Assembly: GCA_017529875.1 (NCBI GenBank)
Contig: JAFXNC010000027.1
Coordinates: 18,112-82,111 of the forward strand
Reading direction: 5' to 3'
Source of the DNA: Ruminococcus sp.
GTDB lineage: Bacteria > Bacillota > Clostridia > Oscillospirales > Ruminococcaceae
Length of the DNA: 64,000 nt
The translations under genes and the position numbers were made by a program. Positions 40,642 to 48,437 of this stretch are shown here, piece by piece (the first letter of the stretch is position 1; the number at the start of each line of letters is the position of its first letter). Below the pieces are notes generated by a model. It saw only the letters and a list, made by a program, of their open reading frames with translations. It was not told the origin of the DNA and did no database searches.

Positions 40642-40880
40642 ACATTCGCCTCCTTTCCTTGGTCGGTAACTTTACAAGTTACCACTCCGTCAAAAAAAAT
40701 AGTCATGGGATCACGAATCTCGAGCAAGGGGATAAGCTTCTCTATTTCCTCAGTTCCGAAACGTTTCATTTTTATGCGTTCACAGAACGTTCTCTCCGAA
40801 ATACCGAGCTTTTCCGCAAGCGTTTTCTGATTATAACCCTTTCTGACCATCGCTGCTTTGAATTCAGGAACGTTTAACAT
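40623..40880 (-). CDS. Cro-like XRE-family regulator
   Basis: Protein of 85 residues with an HTH (Y-N-Q-K-T-L-A-E-K-L-G-I-S-E-R) at about 17-40. It is the first gene of the minus-strand lytic operon and is transcribed divergently from the repressor, the place of cro. GGAGGTGAG precedes the ATG at 40880. A repressor operator lies inside its 3' end. Confidence 0.85.
   Translation of the reverse strand: MLNVPEFKAAMVRKGYNQKTLAEKLGISERTFCERIKMKRFGTEEIEKLIPLLEIRDPMTIFFDGVVTCKVTDQGKEANVCLNAT
40666..40682. promoter_or_regulatory. Operator O3 inside the cro-like gene
   Basis: Perfect palindrome GTAACTT-TAC-AAGTTAC. It shares its half sites with O1 and O2 at the divergent promoters, about 230 bases away. 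Confidence 0.65.
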
Positions 40881-40892
40881 CTTCTCACCTCC

Positions 40893-40909
40893 GTATCTTT
40901 TTAAGTTAC
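40893..40909. promoter_or_regulatory. Operator O1
   Basis: GTATCTT-TTT-AAGTTAC, one mismatch from the palindrome of O3. It covers the predicted transcription start of the cro-like promoter, so binding would block the lytic operon. Confidence 0.6.
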
Positions 40910-40913
40910 TCTT

Positions 40914-40942
40914 ATAATACCACACGATGAGTAACTTGTCAA
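40914..40942 (-). promoter_or_regulatory. Promoter of the lytic (cro-like) operon
   Basis: On the minus strand TTGACA at 40942-40937 and TATTAT at 40919-40914 are 17 bases apart. O1 and O2 flank and overlap it. Confidence 0.8.
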
Positions 40943-40947
40943 GTAAT
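40931..40947. promoter_or_regulatory. Operator O2
   Basis: GTAACTT-GTC-AAGTAAT, one perfect half site and one with two mismatches. It overlaps the -35 box of the lytic promoter. Confidence 0.6.
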
Positions 40948-40975
40948 TTTTTGCATTTTTTGTGAAAAATTTTTC

Positions 40976-41004
40976 TTGACAGTTTACATATTAAGGTGTA
41001 TAAT
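40976..41004 (+). promoter_or_regulatory. Promoter of the repressor operon
   Basis: Consensus TTGACA at 40976-40981 and TATAAT at 40999-41004 with a 17-base spacer, 24 bases before the repressor ATG. Confidence 0.85.
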
Positions 41005-41027
41005 TGAAATACAAGGAGGTGCTCGAT

Positions 41028-41519
41028 ATGACGATCGGCGAAAGAATAAGACTTTTAAGAGAACAAAACAACGTATCTCAAACTGAACTTGCTGCTATTG
41101 TAGGAACCACAAAGCAGAACATATATAAGTATGAAAACAATATTGTAACAAATATCCCCTCGGACCGCATTGAGATAATTGCTAAATATTTCCACGTTAG
41201 CCCTGCATACCTTATGGGTTGGGAAACTAATGACGATAAATACTCTCTGTCTTTCCGTAAGATGTTAGAGATTGAACTGTCCTTGCGGCCAAGAGCCGAT
41301 TTGGATAGATTCAATGCTTTAATCAATAGAGATATGCCGATAACTTTGTCGGAGGCTTGTTCTGTTGCTGAAGCTCTGGGGGTATCTCTTGATTATTTGG
41401 TAGGATTACAGAAATCAGATGCTCAGTCAGACGAATTCTTTGGAATGTTCAGTAAGCTCTCTGGCGACCAAAAGAAAATGCTTATAATGCAACTGAAAGG
41501 ACTGTTGACAAATGAATGA
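41028..41519 (+). CDS. CI-like repressor, XRE family
   Basis: Protein of 163 residues. The HTH (V-S-Q-T-E-L-A-A-I-V-G-T-T-K-Q-N-I) lies at about 16-38. A linker and a helical C-terminus follow, with a second helix set (I-T-L-S-E-A-C-S-V-A-E-A-L-G-V-S). No LexA-type peptidase domain is seen, so induction would not follow the lambda self-cleavage route. GGAGG stands eight bases before the ATG. It likely binds the three GTAACTT operators and keeps lysogeny. Confidence 0.85.
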   Translation: MTIGERIRLLREQNNVSQTELAAIVGTTKQNIYKYENNIVTNIPSDRIEIIAKYFHVSPAYLMGWETNDDKYSLSFRKMLEIELSLRPRADLDRFNALINRDMPITLSEACSVAEALGVSLDYLVGLQKSDAQSDEFFGMFSKLSGDQKKMLIMQLKGLLTNE

Positions 41520-42147
41520 CAAGAACTATATGATTAAAGTTTCTAAGGAACAGATTTCAATTCTTAAAAAAGAATTTGAAAAGAAGGTCAAAGACTTTGA
41601 AATCAAAGGTCTTATGTGTGCAAAAGGGCAATTCGATACAATGGGCTGGAACGGCTGGTCTGATAAGCAATTCGCATCAGAGGGACAGTACGAAAGGCTA
41701 ATGAAGGGCTATGAAGGTAGCAAAATGATGATTGTATCTGTTGCCGCCGACGGTAAGTCCGGAGTGGTGAGAGGCTCAAACGATTATACGGTATCAGCAA
41801 AAGGCTGTAGCTGCTCTGACTTTACGCACCGATATTTGCCTTGCAAGCATATGTTTTTCTTTGCCTTGCACAAAGACATTGCAAATCAGATCAACGAAGA
41901 TCAGCCTGCTCCGACGGTTCCGAGCCGTGATCTAACCATCGTTATTGCTGGCACTTTTAAGGAAATGTCTAAAGACGAGCTGACGGCTCTTGTATCTGAA
42001 AATGGTTTCAAATTGTCTGGATCAGTTTCGGCAAAAACCAATTATCTTATTGCGGGGGAGAACGCTGGAACCAAAAGAGAACGAGCTGAGGCTCTTGGCG
42101 TGCCTATCATAACTCTTGCTCAATTTCTTGTGATGATAAACAAATAG
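41512..42147 (+). CDS. SWIM zinc finger-BRCT fusion protein in the lysogeny operon
   Basis: Protein of 211 residues. Residues 99-113 hold the SWIM zinc motif C-S-C and C-K-H. Residues 139-211 form a BRCT domain of the NAD-dependent ligase type (L-T-I-V-I-A-G-T-F, then T-N-Y-L-I-A-G and I-I-T-L-A-Q-F). SWIM domains bind DNA or proteins, and BRCT domains bind DNA ends or phosphopeptides. It overlaps the repressor gene by eight bases and is thus expressed in the lysogen. A role in superinfection immunity or DNA sensing is inference. Confidence 0.8.
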   Translation: MNDKNYMIKVSKEQISILKKEFEKKVKDFEIKGLMCAKGQFDTMGWNGWSDKQFASEGQYERLMKGYEGSKMMIVSVAADGKSGVVRGSNDYTVSAKGCSCSDFTHRYLPCKHMFFFALHKDIANQINEDQPAPTVPSRDLTIVIAGTFKEMSKDELTALVSENGFKLSGSVSAKTNYLIAGENAGTKRERAEALGVPIITLAQFLVMINK

Positions 42148-42171
42148 CTCGCCACCCAAAAGGCAGCGAGC
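42147..42171. terminator. Stem-loop between convergent genes
   Basis: GCTCGC at 42147-42152 pairs with GCGAGC at 42166-42171, with an inner GCC/GGC. On the minus strand TATTTGTTT follows, so it may end the 48-residue gene. On the plus strand no T-run follows. Confidence 0.4.
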
Positions 42172-42185
42172 CTACCGTGTTGAGC

Positions 42186-42332
42186 TTAGGACTTTTTCAG
42201 CATTTCACGCAATGCTTTAAGTATGTTTTTCTTGTCCTCTTCCTTAAGGCAATTGAACATACCGACAGTAAGCAATGCAATGACAGCTTCTTCAATGTCC
42301 TCTTTTTTGACTGCTTTTTTCTCTTTTTCCAT
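42186..42332 (-). CDS. Small charged helical protein in the immunity region
   Basis: Protein of 48 residues, rich in Lys and Glu, with a hydrophobic helix (E-E-A-V-I-A-L-L-T-V-G-M). GGAGG is eight bases before the ATG, and an extended -10 (TGC-TATACT) lies at 42365-42370. It is convergent with the SWIM-BRCT gene and divergent from the lipoprotein. Size and lone promoter would suit an antitoxin-like or regulatory peptide, but nothing proves that. Confidence 0.6.
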   Translation of the reverse strand: MEKEKKAVKKEDIEEAVIALLTVGMFNCLKEEDKKNILKALREMLKKS

Positions 42333-42364
42333 AGGGATAACCTCCTCAAAATTTTTACAATCCA

Positions 42365-42370
42365 AGTATA
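42365..42370 (-). promoter_or_regulatory. Extended -10 of the 48-residue gene
   Basis: TATACT with TG one base upstream on the minus strand. A matching -35 is weak. A TATAAT for the divergent lipoprotein gene lies nearby at 42402-42407 on the plus strand. Confidence 0.45.
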
Positions 42371-42433
42371 GCACAACTGTTATTATTTGTCTGAAATTCG
42401 TTATAATATAACATTCGACAAGGAGGGATGTTT

Positions 42434-43252
42434 ATGTTGAAAAGACTGTTAATCATCCTCATAGCTGCTCTGATGCTCGCAGCTTGCAAGCCATCGGATA
42501 TTGATGATGAATACTACAAGTATGGTATGAAAGCCCTGGAGATCGTCGACAGTTATCTTGACTTTGAAATCAATGCAAACGAGGCTTATGAACAAATGAA
42601 TGAGCTTTTCGGCAGAGAAGAAACTTTGCCTGATAATGAAATAGGGAACGATAATTTTTTGAAGAATCTCGATGTTAAAAGTGCCGTTTTTAACATCAAT
42701 ATAGACCTTCGAGCACTAACACGTGAATACGGAGATCATCAAGAAGACCACGAAGAGCTAAAAAGAAATAGGAACAAACTGGCTGATGCTCTCGGTGAAG
42801 ATTTGATTGATGCTAAAGAAGCTCCAGAGCCGACATCTTCCGTTGAAGAGGATTCGGTTGAAGAAACGGCAGTTACCACAACAACGCCCTCGCTTATGTC
42901 AGAGGAAGATTTACCCTCTTGTGAACAGGAGCTTAAAGACCTGCTATCCAAAGAGGCTGACCTGGAATCAGCCGACCTTATGATTGGAGAATCTGCTGTT
43001 ACTGTCAACGTTCATTTGAGCAAATACGATATGAAGGAATTTGTCAAAGCCTCAGAAATTGCCGTAAATTTCGCCAAAGATAAGAAATCTAAATACGGCT
43101 CGTCGTTCCGTGTTACCATAAGCACTCCTTTTGATCCTAAAGATTACGCCTCTTGGGTATCAGAGGACCTTAGCAAAGGAACATTCTATGACGGGGCAAG
43201 CTCTGACAAATTAACATTAGACGACCTCAAAAGAATATACAACGTGCATTAA
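42434..43252 (+). CDS. Prophage lipoprotein, candidate superinfection-exclusion factor
   Basis: Protein of 272 residues with a lipoprotein signal peptide: basic L-K-R-L, hydrophobic core and lipobox L-A-A-C near residue 18. The mature part is acidic and helical with a Thr/Ser/Glu-rich linker near 135-160. The start at 42434 has GGAGG seven bases upstream. A lipoprotein between repressor and integrase, expressed in the lysogen, recalls Ltp of Streptococcus phage TP-J34, which blocks DNA entry of related phages. No Ltp sequence likeness is claimed. Confidence 0.75.
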   Translation: MLKRLLIILIAALMLAACKPSDIDDEYYKYGMKALEIVDSYLDFEINANEAYEQMNELFGREETLPDNEIGNDNFLKNLDVKSAVFNINIDLRALTREYGDHQEDHEELKRNRNKLADALGEDLIDAKEAPEPTSSVEEDSVEETAVTTTTPSLMSEEDLPSCEQELKDLLSKEADLESADLMIGESAVTVNVHLSKYDMKEFVKASEIAVNFAKDKKSKYGSSFRVTISTPFDPKDYASWVSEDLSKGTFYDGASSDKLTLDDLKRIYNVH

Positions 43253-43374
43253 GCAAGCCCTTGCAAGCCTCTGAGAGTCGTTTTGCTATCGGGCGGGTAG
43301 TTTTAAGGCTAAAGGGGCTGACGTGGCTCTCCGTGCGCCACAGAACACGACAGAGGCATTAAGGATGTGAAGTA

Positions 43375-44952
43375 GTGGAAGATAAGAAAACCGAAAAGGC
43401 TGTTATCTATGCGAGATACAGCAGCAGCGGACAGCGTGAGGAATCTATCGAGGGGCAGCTAAGAGAGTGCCACGCATACGCAAAGCGTTTCGGGCTGACC
43501 GTCATCGGCGAATACTGCGATCACGCTCTGTCTGGAACGGTAGATGCCCGCCCTGAGTTCCAGAGGATGATCAAGGACTCCGCCAAGAAACAGTTTACTG
43601 TTGTTCTGACCTGGAAGCATGACCGTTTCGCTCGCAACAGATATGATGCAGCCATTTACCGCAGCAAGCTCAAGTCTAACGGGGTACGCATTGTCTACGC
43701 AAAAGAGGCTGTTCCCGAAGGTCCAGAAGGAATTATACTCGAATCTGTTATGGAGGGAATGGCTGAGTATTATTCCGCAAATCTTTCGCAGAATGTCAAG
43801 CGAGGGCTTTATGACAGCGCTTTGAAACGTGGCACCCTCGGACAGTCCGCTTTCGGTCTCCGCAAAAGCTCTACAGGTACCTTTGAGATTGATCCCGATA
43901 CAGCCCCGATAGTCAAGCGAGTATTTGAACAGTACGCCGCTGGTGTGCCTGCAAAAACTATCTGCAAGGAACTGAATGAAGCAGGTTACACTACGCCAAG
44001 GGGCGGGAAGTTCGACAACAATTCCATTCGCAGGATAATCAAGAATGAAAAATATTGCGGAGTATATGAGTATGCCGACATCAGAGACGAGAACGGTATT
44101 CCGGCTATCATAAGCCGCATGCTATGGGAGAAGGCGCAGGAAATGCAGAGGAAGCATCACGAAAAGCCCGCTGCGAAGAAAATAGACGGTGGATTTCTGC
44201 TGACCGGCAAACTCTTCTGCGGTCACTGCGGAAATCCTATGACTGGAGACAGCGGAACATCAAAGACAGGAAAGATATATGAATATTACACTTGCATAGA
44301 ATTCCGAAAGCACAAGTGCGATAAAAAGAGGGCTCCGAAGCAGGCTATTGAGGACATCATAGTGCATAAGCTAATGGAGATTGCAGCTGACGATAATCTG
44401 ATAGATGCCTTTGCTGATCGGTATATGATCTGGCAGGAAAAAGAAAAAGACCGCACAGAGCTGAAAGCCCTGGAGGTCAAGCTGAAAAGTATTAACGCTG
44501 CAATAGCCAATACTATGAAAGCCATCGACAGCGGTATTATTACCGAAAGCGTAAAGTCACATCTGATAGACCTTGAATCCCAGAAGGCCGACATCGAGGC
44601 CGGGATAGGCAAAGAAATGATAGAGGATCCCGTTCTCGAACGTGACCAGGTCGTTTTCTTCCTCTCTCGGTTCCGCGATGGTGATGCCGACGATGTAGCT
44701 TTCAGGATATTCCTTGTCGAAACATTCTTGAAGGCTGCCTATCTCTATGATGACGGACGGCTGATTTTAAGCCTTAATTTCTCTGGAGAAAAGAGCGAGG
44801 TAACGCTGTCAATCGCCGAAGCTGCGACGGTTGAGGGGGACGTCGTGTGTTCGGATTTGGCGTCATCTGCCCCGCCAGCGGGAGCGGCCGCGCGCAATTC
44901 CCTCGCCATTTACTTTGGCGAGGGCTTTTCATTTTGTTTGGCTCGGGGCTGA
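43375..44952 (+). CDS. Large serine recombinase (phage integrase)
   Basis: Site-specific integrase of 525 residues. The resolvase domain has Y-A-R-Y-S with catalytic Ser16, the W-K-x-D-R-F-A-R region near 80 and E-S-V-M-E-G near 118. A recombinase domain, a zinc ribbon (C-G-H-C, then a C-I-E/K-C-D pair) and a coiled coil near 365-420 follow. The start is GTG at 43375. The last 35 or so residues are Ala/Gly-rich and run into a terminator hairpin. They look like a run-on across the attachment junction. Confidence 0.93.
   Translation: MEDKKTEKAVIYARYSSSGQREESIEGQLRECHAYAKRFGLTVIGEYCDHALSGTVDARPEFQRMIKDSAKKQFTVVLTWKHDRFARNRYDAAIYRSKLKSNGVRIVYAKEAVPEGPEGIILESVMEGMAEYYSANLSQNVKRGLYDSALKRGTLGQSAFGLRKSSTGTFEIDPDTAPIVKRVFEQYAAGVPAKTICKELNEAGYTTPRGGKFDNNSIRRIIKNEKYCGVYEYADIRDENGIPAIISRMLWEKAQEMQRKHHEKPAAKKIDGGFLLTGKLFCGHCGNPMTGDSGTSKTGKIYEYYTCIEFRKHKCDKKRAPKQAIEDIIVHKLMEIAADDNLIDAFADRYMIWQEKEKDRTELKALEVKLKSINAAIANTMKAIDSGIITESVKSHLIDLESQKADIEAGIGKEMIEDPVLERDQVVFFLSRFRDGDADDVAFRIFLVETFLKAAYLYDDGRLILSLNFSGEKSEVTLSIAEAATVEGDVVCSDLASSAPPAGAAARNSLAIYFGEGFSFCLARG
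44900..44929 (+). terminator. Terminator at the integrase end
   Basis: CCCTCGCC at 44900-44907 pairs with GGCGAGGG at 44917-44924, followed by CTTTTC. It lies inside the last codons of the integrase frame. Confidence 0.7.
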
Positions 44953-45421
44953 ACATTGTTATTGATTTTTTAATAACATTCAAGAGCTCACATCAATTGA
45001 AAAGCAGCGGGTGGATCACTTTTTTACTAAACTCAGTCAAGCGACGAAGGGATGTACTCGATCATGGCGTAGGCCGCCTGAAGTTTTCTTTCGTTCAACT
45101 GCACCTCCGGGGTCATGTGACTGCTCATTGGGAGTGTTATATCACCTGCCATGACATCCGTCAAGGCTGTTTTCAAAGCTTTTTTCGTTTTTGCTTTTTG
45201 AGTACAAAAGGTTGGACTTTTGAGACTCTTTATGCTAAATGCTTTATCAAGCGACGGTCTGTGACGGTGGTTTACCTTATATGGTTTGACCGTCATTGCC
45301 GTCACAAGTGTCATAAGTGTCACCAAATAAAAAAGCTTACTGATCCCAAATGACAAAAGGCTATACACCGCCGGGAAAGCGATGCATAGCCTTTATTGTT
45401 TTCATTGGAGCATTTCAGCTC
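44953..45421. other. Prophage-host junction region
   Basis: No convincing gene. The attachment site is expected here or in the last 100 bases of the integrase gene, but the matching site lies beyond the left edge, so it cannot be fixed. At 45291-45326 there are four tandem nine-base units of form CCGTCATTG/GTGTCACCA. A dyad TGACGGT (45262-45268) with ACCGTCA (45289-45295) precedes them. A minus-strand frame of 111 codons at 45033-45368 begins inside a terminator and is probably a remnant. Confidence 0.5.
45358..45400. terminator. Bidirectional terminator after the host surface-protein gene
   Basis: AGGCTATACA pairs with TGCATAGCCT (one mismatch) around a GC-rich loop. T-rich tracts follow on both strands. 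It would end the minus-strand gene whose stop is at 45422. Confidence 0.65.
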
Positions 45422-48070
45422 TTACGCCGCGACATTATCTCCCTTTTTCCTGCGGGCGATGAAGAAACATATCAGTGCACCGAGCGCCGCCGAGCCTGCG
45501 CAGGAAGCGACCATTGTGCCGGTGCCGACAACGGAACCTGTCGCCTTGTTGTCTGACTCGCCGGAGGTGTCCTCTGTGGCGGCGGCTGCCTGAGAAGAAG
45601 TGTCGGCTGCCGAAGCGGTCTCAGCCTCAGAGGATGTATCTGCTGGGACTGAACTTGGATCGGTCTGCTCTGCGGGAGTTTCAGCCGGATCTTCATCAGC
45701 CTTAGCCGTTCCGCTGAAAATGTAGAGCCCGCCGAGCTTATCGTTGTAGCAGTATTCCTCGCTTACAAGGTTGACCGTATCGTTCTTGCCGAACAGGCGG
45801 ATGCCTGTGCCCTTGTCGGTGGGTACCTTGTTGCTGCCTTTCTGTGCGATGATGTCCGCGGTTATGGGGTCGCCTGCGGCTTTGTCCTTTGTTGTGTAAA
45901 GCGCCAGCCATTGTTTGCCCACGTCGCCGTTCATATCGCCGTATGCTCCGAGATCAGCTTTCCCGAAGCCCTGAGCATCACGGTTGCAGAGGGTGCAGTC
46001 GAACACCGTATATACATACCGCCCCTTGTCATCGGTGCTTTCGTGGACTATCCTTCCGGGGATAGGCGCATAGCTCTGATGATAGTAATTGTAAAGATCA
46101 TAGACCGTAGTCACCGCCGAGCCCAACGCAAGAAGCGTGCCTGCAACGCAGAGGATCACTCCTGCGGCCTTCCATGCGGTACCGCTTTTATTGAATTTAT
46201 TTATCAAGGCCCGGCTTTCATTGAGCCTTGCTTCATTTCCGGTCCCTGCGAACTGTGAACTGTCCAGAACCTTATAATACTCGTCCATGTCTGACAAGTA
46301 TTGATCTCTATGAGCTTTGATGTCCTCAACAAATGCATTGAAGAACTCTTCGCGGTCAATTGTTTCTTCTATCAGCTCATTGTTGACCAGCCTTTTGATC
46401 GTGTATTCCTTGATATTTCCGCTGGCTCTCGGTTCAAACTTCAAAAATGAATTGAACCTGATTTCTGGAGAGCCTTGAAGGATCTTAATGTTTTCGATAT
46501 ACTGTATGTCTTTGTACTCCGCATATATTGCAAAAGCATCTGATATCCTGTCCAGCTCACGATTATATGCTGCAAGGTCATTTTCAACTGAAAGGCGCAA
46601 ATTTGCAGCGGTATTCTTAAGACTCCCCGCATGGGACAGTGCCACCATACCGGCACCGACAAGTATGATACCCGTGGTGAAGCCTGCGATCTCATAGTAT
46701 GTCGAGTACTCACCGAAAAGCCTGTTTGAGTAATTCGCACCCGTGGCAGACTGTAGCTTCCGGGCTTCACTGGTGAGTGCTACTCCCGCAGGCTTGAATA
46801 TGCTGCGGTCAACGCCCTGATATACCGATGTGCTTACTGTGCTTTCAAGAGTCGTCTTTGCGTCCTCTGCGGCCTGCTTCCAGCCGTTTTCATCAAGGCT
46901 GCCGTATATCAGCAGCTCGCCGGCATCCACATAGGAAAGCAGCGCCCGCTGCCCCTCGGACATAGCGTCGATAAGGGGATAAAGCACAGCTCTGTCATCG
47001 GGATCTTCAAAGTCATATTTAGTACCTGTGACAAGCTCTGCAAGGGTGGAGCCCTCATATTTCGTTTCATTCAAAAGCAGATATTCCGAGCCTGCAAGCA
47101 GCCAGTCGGCCTGGCTTTTATCCGTATGCTCCTTGAAATAAGCCTCGATCTCCGTTTCACTCGAATCGGAGTTTACGGGACATTCGGTATAGGTCTTCAG
47201 GAACTCTTTGAGCTCGGTGAACTTATCCGCAAGTATCTTTGCCTGTTCATCGTATTTGCTCGCCAGTACGGCGGTGAGCTTCGACTCGGACAGCTGGGGA
47301 AACTCCTTTTCGCAGCGGCTCACAAGCTCATCATACCCGCCTTCCGCCTTGATGCGGGAGAGCCAGCCTGTTTCCGAGGTATCAGCCGCCATACACAGAT
47401 CGGACATAAGGGTATTCACCTGGCTGAGATTGCCCTGCATAACAAGGGTTGTCATATCGGCGTGCTCTTTGGCGGCGGTGTTATATTCCTCCTCCGTCAT
47501 CTCTTCCTTTATAGGTTTCAGCAGCAGATCACCGAGACCTGTCAGGCCGCTGTCGTCGTCATAGAGCTTGTTCATCTTATCGTGAGCATACTTTGCTTTG
47601 GCTGTACCTTTTTCGTAGTTGCTGCGGTATTCGGCAAGGGCGGTCTTCATATCGGCGATGAAGCTGTTTATCTCCGACTTTTTGTTTTCGAGGAGCTTTT
47701 CGTATTCGTCATAGCTGTATTCGCCGTTCATGTTCATAGCCCGCATATCGCGGATAGCATCCTCGCTGTCCGTTGTGGTCTTGTAGCCGAGATAAACACT
47801 CCGCTTGTCCGAGAAATTGATGCCCAGCCAGGAGATACCGCTGGCTGCATCCTCGTTAAGATCCTGATCGAGGACGGTGTAGCCGTTGTCGGTGAGCCAC
47901 CGCTTGGCTTTTTCGGGAGTATCGCCGTAGCTCAAATACACTTCGCTTATGTATTCCGGTGTATCGGCTGCACTTGCAAGCGTCGGGGCGTAGGCAGATG
48001 CAAACACCGCTGCGCCCGTAACCGCAGCAAGAGCTTTACTACATATCTTTTTGATAAACCGTTTCTTCAT
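45422..48070 (-). CDS. Large secreted, membrane-anchored protein of unknown function
   Basis: Protein of 882 residues with a signal peptide (K-K-R-F-I-K-K, hydrophobic core, A-S-A-A). Hydrophobic segments lie near 480-500 and 660-690, and a C-terminal membrane segment is followed by R-R-K-K. A Thr/Ser/Glu-rich spacer precedes the last segment, as in Gram-positive surface proteins. The large middle is helical and acidic, with no recognised domain. The start at 48070 is chosen for its GGAGGG at eight bases. A promoter ATGACA-17-TACAAT and a palindrome lie upstream. Confidence 0.75.
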   Translation of the reverse strand: MKKRFIKKICSKALAAVTGAAVFASAYAPTLASAADTPEYISEVYLSYGDTPEKAKRWLTDNGYTVLDQDLNEDAASGISWLGINFSDKRSVYLGYKTTTDSEDAIRDMRAMNMNGEYSYDEYEKLLENKKSEINSFIADMKTALAEYRSNYEKGTAKAKYAHDKMNKLYDDDSGLTGLGDLLLKPIKEEMTEEEYNTAAKEHADMTTLVMQGNLSQVNTLMSDLCMAADTSETGWLSRIKAEGGYDELVSRCEKEFPQLSESKLTAVLASKYDEQAKILADKFTELKEFLKTYTECPVNSDSSETEIEAYFKEHTDKSQADWLLAGSEYLLLNETKYEGSTLAELVTGTKYDFEDPDDRAVLYPLIDAMSEGQRALLSYVDAGELLIYGSLDENGWKQAAEDAKTTLESTVSTSVYQGVDRSIFKPAGVALTSEARKLQSATGANYSNRLFGEYSTYYEIAGFTTGIILVGAGMVALSHAGSLKNTAANLRLSVENDLAAYNRELDRISDAFAIYAEYKDIQYIENIKILQGSPEIRFNSFLKFEPRASGNIKEYTIKRLVNNELIEETIDREEFFNAFVEDIKAHRDQYLSDMDEYYKVLDSSQFAGTGNEARLNESRALINKFNKSGTAWKAAGVILCVAGTLLALGSAVTTVYDLYNYYHQSYAPIPGRIVHESTDDKGRYVYTVFDCTLCNRDAQGFGKADLGAYGDMNGDVGKQWLALYTTKDKAAGDPITADIIAQKGSNKVPTDKGTGIRLFGKNDTVNLVSEEYCYNDKLGGLYIFSGTAKADEDPAETPAEQTDPSSVPADTSSEAETASAADTSSQAAAATEDTSGESDNKATGSVVGTGTMVASCAGSAALGALICFFIARRKKGDNVAA

Positions 48071-48122
48071 ATCCGATCCCTCCTGTAGATACAAGGGTGT
48101 TAGTATATTCTTCTATATTATA

Positions 48123-48151
48123 ATTGTATCACAGTTCTGCCGGGTTGTCAT
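48123..48151 (-). promoter_or_regulatory. Promoter of the surface-protein gene
   Basis: On the minus strand ATGACA at 48151-48146 and TACAAT at 48128-48123 are 17 bases apart. Each box has one mismatch to consensus. Confidence 0.6.
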
Positions 48152-48167
48152 TAACCGCAACGGTTAA
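48151..48167. promoter_or_regulatory. Palindromic operator candidate
   Basis: TTAACCG-CAA-CGGTTAA, a perfect seven-base inverted repeat. It abuts the -35 box of the surface-protein promoter, so a regulator bound here could control it. Confidence 0.5.
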
Positions 48168-48330
48168 AATGTAAATATTTGGTGAACAGAGAATCTGATA
48201 CCAAAGCTCACCCCTCTTTCTTTAAGATCCTGATACCACGCACTAACGCGCTTTTCAATAAGTATGCCTCCGCGCATCTCAGCGATCGGAGTTTTTCGTC
48301 TTGTGCAAGCCAAACTTTAACTGTCCAAAT

Positions 48331-48375
48331 AAAAAGACAGCACGTCAGACAGTGCTGCCTTTCTGTTTTTTTATC
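48331..48375. terminator. Bidirectional terminator after the GH59/MFS operon
   Basis: GACAGCAC at 48336-48343 pairs with GTGCTGCC at 48352-48359 (one mismatch). On the minus strand TTTTTATTT follows, and on the plus strand a long T-run. It ends the minus-strand operon whose last stop is at 48438. Confidence 0.75.
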
Positions 48376-48437
48376 TGCCTGTTTCTGCATACAGCTGCGA
48401 GCTGTTCCGGATACTCACGATGATGCTGTATCCGCAG

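Larger units (their letters stand above)
48071..48437. other. Gap with promoter, operator-like palindrome and terminator
   Basis: The left part holds the promoter of the surface-protein gene and the palindrome TTAACCG-CAA-CGGTTAA. The right part holds a bidirectional terminator at 48331-48375. Between them (about 48180-48330) nothing was recognised apart from a minus-strand frame of 60 codons without a ribosome binding site. Confidence 0.55.

Noticed and set aside
45033..45368. Minus-strand frame of 111 codons at the prophage-host junction
   Set aside because: Its only start is a GTG inside a terminator stem and there is no ribosome binding site. It may be a remnant of an older mobile gene, so it is only noted in the gap entry.
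47126..48088. Plus-strand frame of 320 codons opposite the surface-protein gene
   Set aside because: Antisense shadow. The minus-strand frame has signal peptide, promoter and ribosome binding site.
48208..48390. Minus-strand frame of 60 codons in the gap downstream of the MFS gene
   Set aside because: Begins across a strong bidirectional terminator and lacks a ribosome binding site.
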